Source: Unio delphinus (Eukaryota; Mollusca; Bivalvia; Unionida; Unionidae). Taken from it: a stretch of DNA of 64,000 nt. Below the pieces are notes generated by a model. It ran no database searches. It saw only the letters and a list, made by a program, of their open reading frames with translations, and was not told where the DNA came from. Both the position numbers and the translations under genes were made by a program. The stretch spans positions 17,391,001 through 17,455,000 of the forward strand of contig JAQISU010000081.1 in assembly GCA_029339505.1 (NCBI GenBank), written 5' to 3'. Positions within the stretch are counted from its first letter, which is position 1. Every line of letters starts with the position of its first letter. Below are positions 1 through 11,699 of this stretch, piece after piece.

Positions 1-1124
1 CAAGTTCAAACGTGTACACCAATCATGGTCTTTGTAACACATCACTCCTTAAAATGAATATCTCACCAATCTCAACGCTGATCGTCCAGTTCAGCTTGTT
101 TAGTTTTTGATAAATTAATCATGGGTCAAACCTAAATACCTATATGAGCCACGAGCCAAAAGTTATTATTGAAAACTATGTTATCAATTGCACTTATTAG
201 TTTCTTTTTTAATAACTCTTTTTTTTTTAAAAAAAATCATTCATTTTCCATCATTGTTAAATATGCATTATAAACAATCAGACGTTTTTTTTTTTTTTTG
301 GGGGGGGGGGGGTTTGATTAGATCTATTATATTTTTGAAGCAGAACAGATTTTAGGTTATGCACAAATTAAGTAATTATTAATTACAAACACCACGTTGA
401 AATGATAAGTTCAGACTAATTTGAGAGAGAATGTAGGCTTCAAATGTTGACGAATATACACAGAGTGACGTCACTATCAAGAAGTAGCAGTCTAAGGGAA
501 TAACACACTGTTTAGAATACTGCTCTTCATCTAAGGCAGACTTCATGAACACCAAGCGGACTTTTTAATGCAAACTCGAGATTTCTACGATTTATAGCTG
601 CGAATCAGAACGGTGAGGATTAAGTCCTACGCAAACACGAATGGATATGAAGGACTTCGATGATATTTTAAATACCATTAAAAAGCCCTTACTGGCCACA
701 GTCATCCGGAACATCTCAAGGTTTCAAAACAATAATGCCCTTTTTAGACTATCTTTAACTATTAACCCGAAGAGAGCATGCCTTTTACTCTCAACGTACA
801 CCGTCGGTTATGTCTTTTCTTTACGTTTTTGCATTTAGAAAACTTTGATATGTTGTTATAATCCAAAACATCAAAGAGGCAATATCACTTTGCAAACGAT
901 GAGGTCAACATACAAAACGGTTTCCATGCTAATGCGTGTGCATAATTATTAATGCTTAATTAATAACAATGTATATTCTATTGAAATGTTGCCTTTATCA
1001 TTTCGCGGATTGGAACGTTATGAACTTTTTAACTGTTACAAGATGCTATTAAGAGTTTAATTTAGTAGCGTGTGTATATTTTAATTCCGTACCTTGTATT
1101 ACGACCAGTTTGGTTTTATTTTAG
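1..1124. other. AT-rich sequence without a recognisable gene
   Basis: Noncoding AT-rich DNA. The only notable structure is a T15/G13 homopolymer junction at 285-312. A short open frame at 641-838 has no recognisable domain and no coding-like context. I see no splice-bounded exon or RNA gene. Confidence 0.5.
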
Positions 1125-1125
1125 A

Positions 1126-1171
<46 letters not shown>

Positions 1172-1180
1172 TGTGTGTGT

Positions 1181-1215
<35 letters not shown>
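1125..1215. repeat. (GT)n microsatellite
   Basis: About 90 bp of GT dinucleotides, with interruptions at a TTT step (1138-1140) and a few GC steps near 1167-1191. The cysteine/valine-rich open frames here on both strands are by-products of the repeat. Confidence 0.95.
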
Positions 1216-2103
1216 GAAGTATCAGGCTGTCAGTCTGACTGTTTGCATGTCTGTCTGTATGGGTAAGGAAGTGCTGATCTGTAAACTTGTGCGCATGGTG
1301 GAGCCATGAAGGTGTGTGTGGCCAATACAAGTGTATGCTAACCCCAAGAGTTCAGGAGAAATGAGGTTTGACTAAGGACATGTAAACTATGTCAAAATTG
1401 CTCGTTTACAAGGTTTTACAAGTATTTAAATGAGTCATACCTTGTTGCGAATTGTACGTGCTGTATAAATGCAAATATGAGCCACAAGTCAAATGTTTGA
1501 TACAATTATGTTTATTATAATTGATAATGTTTGTTTCGTTTATGTTGTTTCAGTGGATAACATGGAGCCTGTGTTGTTTCAACTGAGTACATTTGAGTAC
1601 AACTGAGTTACACCTATTTGCGTGTAATTTCGAATCAAACCATTATTACATGAGATTATATGAATCTCATCTTGGTTTTACTGTATCGTGTTTTGAATGA
1701 ATGTATGATTTTTTTTCTTTTGTCATAAAGTTTCATAAAGTACAAATTAATTCGTATAATGCTCATATTTATTATTCATGAACTTCCATCTTTCATAACA
1801 TTGTATTTGTGTTGTCATTTAATCCTAGCTTCCATTCAGGTCAAATTATGCTACAAGCACACATAAATACTAGCATTTTCTTATTGAACGAAATATTCTG
1901 TGAATGCTTAACTTTTCTAGGAAAGCTTCCAAAGACTTGTTTAGATCATAGTCAACATCTCTTAAAATGGCTGTGAATTATTCGTATTTTAAATATGAAC
2001 TCAAGAGCACCTTGACTCTCTTTCACGAGGAGACAATAGACAGTTGACGATTAAATTAACATACGCCTAACCACCTGAGTGCATGTGTTGGTGCTTTTCT
2101 CCT
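1216..2103. other. AT-rich sequence without a recognisable gene
   Basis: No coding region, RNA gene or tandem repeat seen. Confidence 0.45.
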
Positions 2104-3207
2104 AAATTCGCTTGATCAAATGAAAACGAATATGTTGCAAAGGAATCCAACACACTATTGTTAGCAGTATTTTAACCTGTCTATATGGATTTAGTACGGA
2201 CAATCTTGATGAAAAGTGTACCAAAGTCATGTGAACTTGGTCTAATTCCAACATCACTGATGCTTGAGTGCTTAGATCCAATATTGCCTTCACTAACGTA
2301 TGCTATTAATACCTCTCTCTCATTTGCGTAATCCCCATCGTTTTTCAAAGCTGTCATTGTAAAGCCAATGCCGAAAACCCCAATACTCGACCAAAACGAT
2401 TTAAAGAACTGCTGCCCAGTTTTTATTCATCCCTTTCATATGCAAATTCATAACAAAAATTTGTTCTAACCCAACTTGTATCTCATATTAATTCAAACAG
2501 TCTTTTTAGCAATGTACAGTCTGCATATCGCCCTTGCCACAGTACTGACACTACTTTTTAAAAGTACTTAATGACATTCTCTCTGCCTTGGATAGCGGAA
2601 AAATTACAGTCCTCGCCCTCCTTGATCTGTCTGCAACATTTGTCACAATATACCATGATATATTACTTCGCCGTCTCCAGCATGTATCTGGCATTCACAA
2701 TACAACCTTACAGTGGTTCAAGTATTACTTAGTTAACAGGATGCAACTTGTATCTGCAAAATGGAATACACTTCATCCAAGTTGATCTATGTTGTGGTGT
2801 TCCATAGGGGTCTGTTCTTGGACTTGTTCTCTTCATTCTATACACTCAGCCTCTCTCAAGTGCCATAAATCACCATCCAGTGTCTCCGCAATTATACGCT
2901 GATGACACCCAAATATACAAATCTAGCCACCCAACTGAAGTTGATGCTACCATCAAAGGATGTCAGAGGTGCATTTTTGATGTGACATCGTGGATGACAT
3001 CGAACTAGCTGCAGATGAATGATGATAAAACTGAGACCATTCTTATCACAATACAACGACTTTTTCATTCACATCCTTTACCTCAAATAATAAATATCAG
3101 CAAAACCAACATTAAATTCACACAATCAGTACGAAACCTAGGTTTTACTCTAGACAGTATTCCCTTCTTGCACCAACATGTCATGAACATATGCAAGGCT
3201 GCATATC
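2104..3207 (+). mobile_element. LINE-A non-LTR retrotransposon fragment (RT domain, broken)
   Basis: This is a decayed piece of a CR1/L2-like LINE. From about 2190 it aligns base for base with the longer copy at 26110-27100. Reading frames shift, but reverse transcriptase landmarks are visible: a DSGKITVLALLDLSATF palm motif near 2590, GVP followed by a stop where the family has GVPQGS near 2795, and an intact YADD box near 2900 followed by TQIYKS. The copy is 5'-truncated: it starts in the connector between endonuclease and RT. It ends abruptly in the (TTA)n array at 3208, where the other copy continues. The clade call is by resemblance and is provisional. Confidence 0.85.
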
Positions 3208-3216
3208 TTATTATTA

Positions 3217-3249
<33 letters not shown>

Positions 3250-3340
3250 TATTATTATTATTATTATTTATTATTATTATTATTTATTATTATTATTATT
3301 ATTTATTATTATTTATTATTATTATTATTATTATTATTTG
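3208..3340. repeat. (TTA)n microsatellite truncating LINE-A
   Basis: About 130 bp of TTA units with several TTTA interruptions. It begins exactly where the LINE-A sequence stops matching its paralogue (after the segment encoding NICKAAY) and is followed by unrelated sequence. The isoleucine/tyrosine-rich open frames here are by-products. Confidence 0.95.
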
Positions 3341-3768
3341 AAGAAGAAAACAAGACCACATCGTTTGATGTAGAATTTGCTCCAAGCAATATTCGGACCA
3401 TTCTTCGTTCTGCATATCTTCTGGAAATCCATATTTAATTTATTGTTACACATGTCATTTTAGACTCATTGACTATCGCTAGAAAAGTGCGAAATCCAAT
3501 CACAAACTTTAAAGAGAGAAAGAGAGGGGGAGAGCAAATATGGATTTGGTGTGACTCACTATAAGGCTATTTTTGTTTTGTCCATCCGTCAATTTCTATG
3601 AGCGGCATTCAGATATTTTAATATTTATAAATAGTCTACGTTTCGAACCTTATTATACCTTTTTTAAATAATTCAAAGCATTGAATAGATTGCAGCATGT
3701 GTCCGCCTGCTCACCAAGAAATTTATCGTACAATTTGGACAGGCTATTGCAACTTTGTATCATTGATA
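3341..3768. other. Unannotated flank of the 30-bp minisatellite
   Basis: No gene seen. A short purine-rich GA/GGGGGA tract lies near 3510-3535. The last bases before the array already resemble the 3' half of the repeat unit. Confidence 0.4.
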
Positions 3769-5067
3769 TTGCAAACACTGTATTAAAATCACACGGAATT
3801 GCAAACACTGTATGAAATTCACATGGAATTGCAAACACTGTATGAAATTCACATGGAATTGCAAACACTGTATTAAAATCACATGGAATTGCAAACACTG
3901 TATTAAAATCACACGGAATTGCAAACACTGTATTAAAATCACATGGAATTGCAAACACTGTATTAAATTCACATGGAATTGCTAACACTGTATTAAATTC
4001 ACATGGAATTGCAAACACTGTATTAAAATCACATGGAATTGCAAACACTGTATTAAATTCACATGGAATTGCAAACACTGTATTAAAATCACATGGAATT
4101 GCAAACACTGTATTAAATTCACATGGAATTGCAAACACTGTATTAAAATCACATGGAATTGCAAACACTGTATTAAAATCACATGGAATTGCAAACATTG
4201 TATTAAAATCACATGGAATTGCAAACACTGTATTAAAATCACATGGAATTGCAAACACTGTATTAAAATCACATGGAATTGCAAACATTGTATTAAAATC
4301 ACATGGAATTGCAAACACTGTATTAAAATCACACGGAATTGCAAACACTGTATTAAAATCACATGGAATTGCAAACACTGTATTAAATTCACATGGAATT
4401 GCAAACACTGTATTGAATTCACATGGAATTGCAAACACTGTATTAAAATCACATGGAATTGCAAACACTGTATTAAATTCACATGGAATTGCAAACACTG
4501 TATTAAAATCACATGGAATTGCAAACACTGTATTAAATTCACATGGAATTGCAAACACTGTATTAAAATCACATGGAATTACAAACACTGTATTAAAATC
4601 ACATGGAATTGCAAACATTGTATTAAAATCACATGGAATTGCAAACACTGTATTAAAATCACATGGAATTGCAAACACTGTATTAAAATCACATGGAATT
4701 GCAAACACTGTATTAAAATCACATGGAATTGCAAACACTGTATTAAATTCACATGGAATTGCAAACACTGTATGAAATTCACATGGAATTGCAAACACTG
4801 TATTAAAATCACATGGAATTGCAAACACTGTATTAAATTCACATGGAATTGCAAACACTGTATTAAAATCACATGGAATTGCAAACACTGTATTAAATTC
4901 ACATGGAATTGCAAACACTGTATTAAAATCACATGGAATTGCAAACACTGTATTAAAATCACATGGAATTGCAAACATTGTATTAAAATCACATGGAATT
5001 GCAAACACTGTATTAAAATCACATGGAATTGCAAACACTGTATTAAAATCACATGGAATTGCAAACA
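3769..5067. repeat. 30-bp minisatellite, about 43 units
   Basis: Forty-two complete 30-bp units run from 3781 to 5040 without a single insertion or deletion, plus partial units at each end. The constant 3' part of the unit is ACATGGAATTGCAAACACTG. The first ten bases come in three main forms: TATTAAAATC (A), TATTAAATTC (B) and TATGAAATTC (C). Rare variants change CACTG to CATTG or ACATGG to ACACGG. Since 30 is divisible by three and the unit lacks stops in several frames, long open frames run through both strands; the longest is on the minus strand at 3653-5068 with a ten-residue period around FAIPCDFNTV. I read this as a consequence of the repeat and not as a gene: there is no signal peptide, no unique N-terminal domain and no exon context. 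Confidence 0.97.
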
Positions 5068-5719
5068 TACTGCTCTTGTACGTTATTTGGTTTAAGTTTA
5101 GTTACAATAATTTCATCCAGTTCAAATTGTTTTTCTGTCTCACGCCACAGATTTCGCTTATTTTTCTCCACATGCTTCAGATATACAGGAGTGTTGGGAG
5201 TGGGTTTAATTTAAAACCTTGCATACTATTTTGTGCACAAATCTATCTTTGCTTAAAGTCAGAAAATTGGATGAAGATGGATGTATTTACCTTTAATTGG
5301 ATAAGCTAGTTGTATATTTATGTAATAAGTTAGTACAGTAGTTGAAGAAATAAAAGTTCATCTTAATAATAAATAGGAACAAATAAGATTATTCGGAACT
5401 GATATGTTTAAATTTTGTTTCATATTTAGCTGTAATAATAAACCATTTTATATGGTGATTAAAATTATCAAAATTACCTTTAAATGTTGATCTGGTTTTG
5501 ATTTTTAGAAGGCATTTGAGGTTGAGTACATAATCAAACGTAAAGCAGCCCAGAAAAAAAAATCTTGTCAAATATATATTTATATTTTGATAAATAGATC
5601 AAAGTGTCAGATAATATTGCTCTTTCTGCTTGTAAACAGTGTAGCAAAACCATCAGTCAATTTCACTAAGGTATTGTTTTTTTCTCCATCACGGTCAAGC
5701 GTCTCTGTCATCTTTATAC
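5068..5719. other. AT-rich sequence without a recognisable gene
   Basis: Short open frames at 5076-5309 and 5389-5571 have no recognisable domain. Nothing else seen. Confidence 0.4.
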
Positions 5720-5890
5720 ATAAATGTAATAATTCATTTTTACACAATGAGTATGTATCAGCCTGTAATGTAATGATTCAAGTTTACACAATAAGCATGT
5801 GTCAGCTTTAAATGTAATAATTCATTTTTACACAATGTGTCAGCCTGTAATGTAATGATTCAAGTTTACACAATTGTGTCAGCTTGTATG
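5720..5890. repeat. Short alternating tandem repeat, ~45-bp unit
   Basis: Four units start near 5724, 5769, 5813 and 5851. They alternate between a TGTAATAATTCATTTTTACA type and a TGTAATGATTCAAGTTTACA type, each followed by a GTGTCAGC-like segment, so the array is effectively a duplicated dimer. Spacing is 45, 44 and 38 bp. Confidence 0.8.
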
Positions 5891-6010
5891 TACAATTCTG
5901 TTTAAAATGTTTTATCTTTTTCTTGAAAAAAAAATAATAAAATGTTAAAATAATTCATTAAAGAAACAATTTCAGTTAAACATAAATGCATATATTAATC
6001 ATTAAATATA

Positions 6011-6013
<3 letters not shown>

Positions 6014-6062
<49 letters not shown>
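6014..6062. repeat. (TC)n microsatellite
   Basis: About 49 bp of uninterrupted CT/TC dinucleotides. Confidence 0.95.
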
Positions 6063-6065
<3 letters not shown>

Positions 6066-6609
6066 ATCTATATATTTGATTTACATCAGTTGATCAATAA
6101 ACCCAAATAAATAATCAAGTATAGCTCCACATTGATCTGTTCAACATTTATAGATCTTATACTCTTTAATAGCGTTTATTATTCATCACACTTTATGAAT
6201 TCTTTAGCAACAACTTTAGGCGAATCCTGTGGCACTATAAAGCAGCACCATACGAATTGTACAAAGAAAGCTAATTGGGTGTTCTGTAATATTTCGATGG
6301 ATCAACTGGTCCTTAAAATATCTTCCAAAATGTCTTAATGGCAGCTGATTCCGTAATTCGCAATGAAAACAATAACAATTAGTTCGAAATTTCCTCCCTG
6401 GATTGCACAATAATATTAGCATTAATAATATAACGGAAAAGAATCCACTGCTTAGCTATAACAGTACTCAATTCTATACGCTGACATGTTAGAAACCGAG
6501 TTGTATGCGCTATAAGAAGCGCAATAGATAATGATCTCTAAGATGCCAATATTGACCCGAAAGATTTGACTGAATATAGCCAACACATTTCTGAAGCAAA
6601 GCAGAAACT
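6063..6609. other. AT-rich sequence without a recognisable gene
   Basis: Overlapping open frames on both strands at 6132-6422 have no recognised domain. No other structure seen. Confidence 0.4.
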
Positions 6610-7235
6610 CAGAGTATTTCCTACACAAAGCATGCTATGTTTTCACTTAAGTCATGTTAAAGCTCATTTATTTTTAAACAATCTTTTTTCAGAGTATTTC
6701 CGACACAAAGCATACTATGTTTTCACTTAAGTCATGTTAAAGCTCATTTATTTTAAAAAAAATCTTATTTCAGAGTATTTCCTACACAAAGCATGCTATG
6801 TTTTCACTTAAGTCATGTTAAAGCTTATTTATTTTTAAACAATCTTATTTCAGAGTATTTCCGATACAAAGCATGCTTTGTTTTCACTTAAGTCATGTTA
6901 AAGCTCATTTATTTTAAAAAATCTTTTTCAGAGTATTTCCGATACAAAGCATGCTATGTTTTCACTTAAGCCATGTTAAAGCTCATTTATTTAAAAAAAA
7001 TCTTATTTCGGAGTATTTCCGACACAAAGCATGCTATGTTTTCACTTAAGTCATGTTACAGCTCATTTATTTTAAAAAATCTTATTTCAGAGTATTTCCT
7101 ACACAAAGCATGCTATGTTTTCACTTAAGTCATGTTAAAGCTCATTTTTTTTTAAACAATCTTATTTCAGAGTATTTCCGATACAAAGCATGCTATGTTT
7201 TCACTTAAGTCATGTTAAAGCTCATTTATTTAATA
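6610..7235. repeat. ~80-bp satellite, 8 copies
   Basis: Copies begin at 6610, 6690, 6771, 6851, 6929, 7009, 7088 and 7168 (spacing 78-81 bp). Each starts with CAGAGTATTTCC, carries ACAAAGCATGCTATG and then CACTTAAGTCATGTTAAAGC, and ends in a variable A/T-rich stretch where the length differences lie. Units alternate loosely between CCTACAC and CCGACAC/CCGATAC at one position. Confidence 0.95.
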
Positions 7236-7879
7236 ATAACTTATTTAATAAATATTTTTCTTCACAATTCTTTGTAGATGATTATTCTACTAACATGCCA
7301 TCCATGCATTTCCTGACATGGCATTAATCAGATTCAAATGAGTAGAAATTATATAGATAATAGTAACATATGCTTCGAACAGCGAGGAGGGATAGTAACG
7401 TAAAGTTTTGATTCAATTGCGAGAACTAACTTTAAAGAAACCAACGTGCACCATGTGAAATAATAGTTTTTGTCATTAGCTGTACTGATGAAAACGATTT
7501 TTCAAACCAACCGAACCACTCTTTACTGATATTTACTAAACACTTGACAGGTCTAATTGTAGAGCCTAACACAGACACGCCTTAGAAGTTCATGAATGAG
7601 AACGTACCTGCTCATTGTTTCAATTTCACCCAAATAATACTGATACTATTTATTTATGATCAAAAACAAATTAGACACATAATCAACAAGTCAACATGAA
7701 ACTCGCCTCGAATGCTGCTCAATCTTGGATTTATCAATCGAAGTTATTGAAAGCAGTAAACAAATGTAGTCATAGAAAATTACTGGTAGCCAAAGTATTC
7801 GCAGTTCCTACCGAAATGAAAAGAATAACACATCGAACAGTCCAAAAATATCGGTTCTGTTTTGAAACATTATTGAAAT
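7236..7879. other. Unannotated sequence upstream of LINE-B
   Basis: An open frame at 7696-7881 (61 codons) has no recognised domain. It could be a decayed upstream part of the LINE-B fragment that follows, but I cannot show this. Confidence 0.35.
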
Positions 7880-9200
7880 AGATAACAGCATCTCATCTCA
7901 ATAAGCACCAACTCCTCCATAAATCTGGATCAGGTTTCAGACAGAAACGTTCGTATAATACTACATATACGAAACTTACAGACCAGTGGCTACAGGCGAT
8001 CTAATCAGGCAAACTTATGGAGCAATCTTAACTGATTTTTTTTTTTAAAAAAAGCATTCGATCGGGTTTACCATTTGGTGCTCGCTCATTAAAACTATCA
8101 GTCAACAAAATTTCTTCAAACTAAGTAGTTTGGTTCACCTCGTATCTCACTAACAGACCCTTGGTTAGTTGCACGGGCTAAAAAAAATTCCGAGTCAAAG
8201 TCAAGTCATATTGTCAGTGGTTTGATAGGAACAGCTATCTATATTAGGCCCTTTCCTATCTCCACTGTTTATTAATGAATAATCCTCGTATCCAGCGGAT
8301 AATTTCGCTAACTACTTTACACTGCATTCTGCTGGTAAATCTCTTGACTCTGTCGAAAATAAGCAAACGGACATTAATATATCAATTGGTGTTAACAGAA
8401 AAGAATATACAGTATTGCCTCTAAAATTACATTTATGACAATCAGAACAAGGCAGCGCCTATTTACGAGCATGGATTTACTTTTTATTCAAAATAGTGTA
8501 GACGTGGCTAGTGTTACAAATAAAACAAACTTCTTGATATCTACATTAATAAACATCACTGCCATACAAATATCATTCAGATAGGGGCCCTGCGTTGCCG
8601 AGTTGTCTAAGGTGCTCACCTTTACGAATCACTGCTATCTCACCTCTGTTTATAAGGGTTCTAGTCTGGCAATCGGCCATTGTGGATATGTGAGAAAGCT
8701 TGCCAGTAGCTTTTCATGGGTCAGTGGGGGTTTTCTGAGGTTTTCTCGGGTAATTCTTCCATCATTTATACTGGCTGTCATGTATAGCCTATCTTGTGCT
8801 GAAACGATGTCGTTAAACCCTACAACAACATTGATCAGATATGTGCAATGGTTGTCAAACTCTTATAATTATCAATTTCTTCCTGTCTAGTGACTTGAAC
8901 TTTATTTTTTTTCGGAATATAAACTACCACAGCTGTATTGTATGGGGAAACATATCCTATTATAATCTATCCAAAACACAAATTCCAAGACATTTCTTCT
9001 TGAATAATTATTAAACTTCCTATTACGGCCCCCTTGAACGCTTTCTTTCACATTCACAATGACTGTCTATGAAACAATTATTCTTAATTTGAATGAAGCA
9101 TGTCATATGACTTTTTCCAGGTTATATCAGAAACTTAATTCAGATATAGTCATCAAATACTGAGCGTAATTTTCGATCAACACTTTAACAAGGAACTCCA
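7880..9200 (+). mobile_element. LINE-B non-LTR retrotransposon fragment, interrupted by SINE-1
   Basis: Frame-shifted translation of 7890-8580 gives reverse transcriptase landmarks in the right order. These are HLNKHQLLHKSGSGFRQKRS near 7890, LTDQWLQAI near 7975, KKAFD near 8050, and LSILGPFLSPLFINE near 8228-8275 (the SILGPLLFLLFINDL block of many LINE RTs). GKSLDSVENKQTDIN follows near 8335. No YADD box can be read between them. The fragment is split by a SINE-1 copy at 8584-8834. The part after the SINE (about 8890-9200) still reads like the C-terminal part of an RT but only weakly. Many stops and frameshifts; not functional. The clade is not assigned. Confidence 0.7.
8584..8834 (+). mobile_element. 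SINE-1 copy 1 (tRNA-derived SINE)
   Basis: The head starts GGGGCCCTGCGTTGCCGAG and the tRNA-like region carries a diverged B box (GGGTTCTAGTC). The body contains the conserved GTGAGAAAGCTTGCCAGTAG and ends in CCTACAACAACA. A 7-bp TCAGATA flanks both sides (8577-8583 and 8835-8841). It sits inside LINE-B, so it inserted after that LINE. Confidence 0.9.
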
Positions 9201-9349
9201 GATTCCATGGCAGGAAACCAAACTTTTTAAAAGCTCTTGTACTGATCCGTCGCCTACGTTCAAATGTTAAATATCCTATGATATTACCTTTCTAAAGCAT
9301 TACCTTTTCGAAAAGTATACAGATAGTATTTTTGTGGGAATTTTCTTTA

Positions 9350-10090
9350 TAGCCGCTAAGTGTATATTTTGAGGACATTCAAGAAGATCAATTGTAAGAA
9401 GATTTATTACGATACTTATTACCAGCTAATGAAGGCATGTTTATACCGTGTCAATTGCATGCTCGCCAATGGAAGAACCCCAGCTATGACCTGTATCATG
9501 CAGTTTGTCGTCTATCTCTCCGCTGACATTGTATCAAAATAGTTACACGGGGAAAATAGTAAGCAGTTGTTACGTGACAGTCCACTTAGCCAGCAGAAAT
9601 AACATATTCGTCGTCTTGGCTTTTTGGCCCTGATGCTCTTAGTCTCCTACCAAAACATTCAGAGTTGTGTGTTTTTCTCAAATTTAGTCTTTTGACTGAC
9701 TGAATGGCACGTGTCTGATAGATATGCGATATCCCTTGACCTAAATATACTTTTGTATGCTATTTTTTTTAATGACACTAGACAACACTGGTCATAGTCT
9801 ACACCATTCTATCTTTGAAAAGTTACGAATATATAACTGTTGTAAAGATCAGAACTGTATTTTCAATTACTGCGACTCTCACGTTTGCTGTTGATATAGC
9901 GTTCATCCATGTGCTTTTTTTTTAAATGTTTCCTTTCTGACTCAATGAACTGGTCCAAAATAGTTAAGTTTTTCATCTATACTTTCAAATGGACCATACA
10001 GCTTGATATTCGCAAATAAATTTAATCAATCAAATCGTCTGCTACATGGCTCGTTTGCAAAGTAGTTTCTAATACATTATACTATATTTA
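9350..10090. repeat. Unclassified block, paralogous to 31780-32610
   Basis: A long stretch matches the second location at moderate divergence. Shared landmarks are TTACCAGCTAA, CGTGTCA.TTGCATGCTC, GTTACGTGACAGTCCACTT, GGCCCTGATGCTCTTA, TTTAGTCTTTTGACTGACTG, TGATAGATATGCGATA and CAGTATTTTCAATT-like (the CAG is CTG here), then TACTTTCAAATGGACC-like. No coding frame is preserved, so this is either an unclassified interspersed repeat or an old segmental duplication. The ends are approximate. Confidence 0.8.
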
Positions 10091-11432
10091 TGCTCAACTT
10101 TTGAGCACGTGCGTGTAATATAAAGGTACAAATAATGAAATAAATAAAAGAAACATATATCCGTCGTTAATACATTATCAAACAAGAAGGGAAAATAATA
10201 TCTGAACAAACGAAATTCACAAAAGCCTCCAGAATTCGTTTAGATGGTCTGTGAGATAATATAGCCTTTTCAGTGAAAGGTTTGTATTCTTCGACGCTGT
10301 CGAACCATACAAGAAGAAAATTATTAGGAAAGAAATTGTATAATTTGACTCTTTAAAAGCCTATCCAGGTTTAGCTATCACAATCGTAAACTAGATTGAC
10401 TAATCATTTGGGATTTCATTCTTAAACAAAAAGAAGCAATTATCGTAAATAAAAATTAAAAGGCAAAACGTAAAATATAAGCTATTTGAAACAGGAACAT
10501 GAAATTTGGTCTGAAATTAAATCACATTGGTCTTTTGTAGAACATAGTATTTGACATTACATATAGATAGATATCAACAAATGAGACGAATATCTTATAT
10601 AGAGTTATCAAAATGAGTGAACACAAAATTGCACATATTAACTTTCAAAATAAAGGTAATATATGTTTATTCTATACAGTATGATATGTGTTAAAGCCAT
10701 TAGGGGATTATGTCATATAGAGCTTATGAACATAACCTCGATAGATATAAGCATTTTTTTGTAATTAAAAAAAATTCAACGCATATTTGAATGATAGGCA
10801 GAGTTAAAAATTGTGACAGATTGACAATGAATTAGATATGTAGACGTTTCAGTAATTGATTGAAACAAACATCTGAATACTGGAAAATATTTGGGATTTT
10901 CACGACTGGCATCATCTCAGATAAATAAAGAATTTAATATAAAGTACGTGCAATCAAGGTGGGTAATTTAATAGACATGGTGCCTAAATTTCTTCTGTTG
11001 TGAATGCAACATCTTCAGTCATCTGCTAATTAATAGCTCCTCGTGTTTAATGTTCCAACTTCGAAAGTGTCGCAAAGCCAGTTTGCAGGAACATATCGCA
11101 CTAAAAAGTTCCTCGAGAGCTCGCAAACAAATTTCAGAAACAGTACACGAAAAACTTAGCCCAAAAAAAAACTTAGCCAAAAAAACTCAGCTTTTGCAAT
11201 ATTCACAAAAGACGATAGTTCCATAGATATGACTGATATTTGTGAAAAGAACATCGCCTGAGCTAAAATCAACTATGACTGGAAACATGTTTTTAGACTG
11301 GTCCTGTATTAGTCCTGCAAATTGAACTTAATTTGAACTTCATAACTCCAAAGTATATTCTACTCTTTCTCCCTTATGTGTCAGGCATGTTTTCCATATG
11401 TGTGATCATGGCATTGGTGATAAACGCTCTAC
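10091..11432. other. AT-rich sequence without a recognisable gene
   Basis: Poly-A-containing stretches around 11160-11190 are the only low-complexity feature. No coding or RNA gene seen. Confidence 0.45.
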
Positions 11433-11441
11433 ATCAAACCA

Positions 11442-11690
11442 GGGGACCCCGAGTGTCCGAGTGGTCTAAAGCGCTGTCCGTTACGGATCACTGCCATCTT
11501 ACCTCTGTCTGCGTGGGTTCGAGACTCGGATTCGGCCAATGTGGGTATGTGAGAAACCTTGCTAGTAGCTTCTTGTGGGTCGGTGGTTCTTTCCCGGGTT
11601 TTCCCGGGATCTTCCTCCACCATTAATACTGGCCGCCATATATAGCCTATCGTGTACTGAAAAATGGCGTTACACCATAAAAACAAGCAA
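11442..11690 (+). mobile_element. SINE-1 copy 2 (tRNA-derived SINE)
   Basis: Nearly full-length copy. The head GGGGACCCCGAGTGTCCGAG contains an A-box-like segment running into GTGGTCTAAAGCGCT, and a B box GGGTTCGAGAC lies near 11516. The body reads GTGAGAAACCTTGCTAGTAG and CTTCCTCCACCATTAATACT. The tail is an A-rich CCATAAAAACAAGCA. A 9-bp ATCAAACCA occurs on both flanks (11433-11441 and 11691-11699), consistent with target-primed insertion. Confidence 0.93.
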
Positions 11691-11699
11691 ATCAAACCA

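Noticed and set aside
3781..5040. CRISPR-like regular 30-bp repeats
   Set aside because: Units are directly adjacent with no spacers and lie in a eukaryotic sequence; it is a minisatellite.
3653..5068. 471-codon open frame with ten-residue periodicity as a repetitive protein gene
   Set aside because: It is open only because a 30-bp unit without stops is repeated 42 times; several other frames on both strands are open too, and there is no unique protein sequence beyond short tails.
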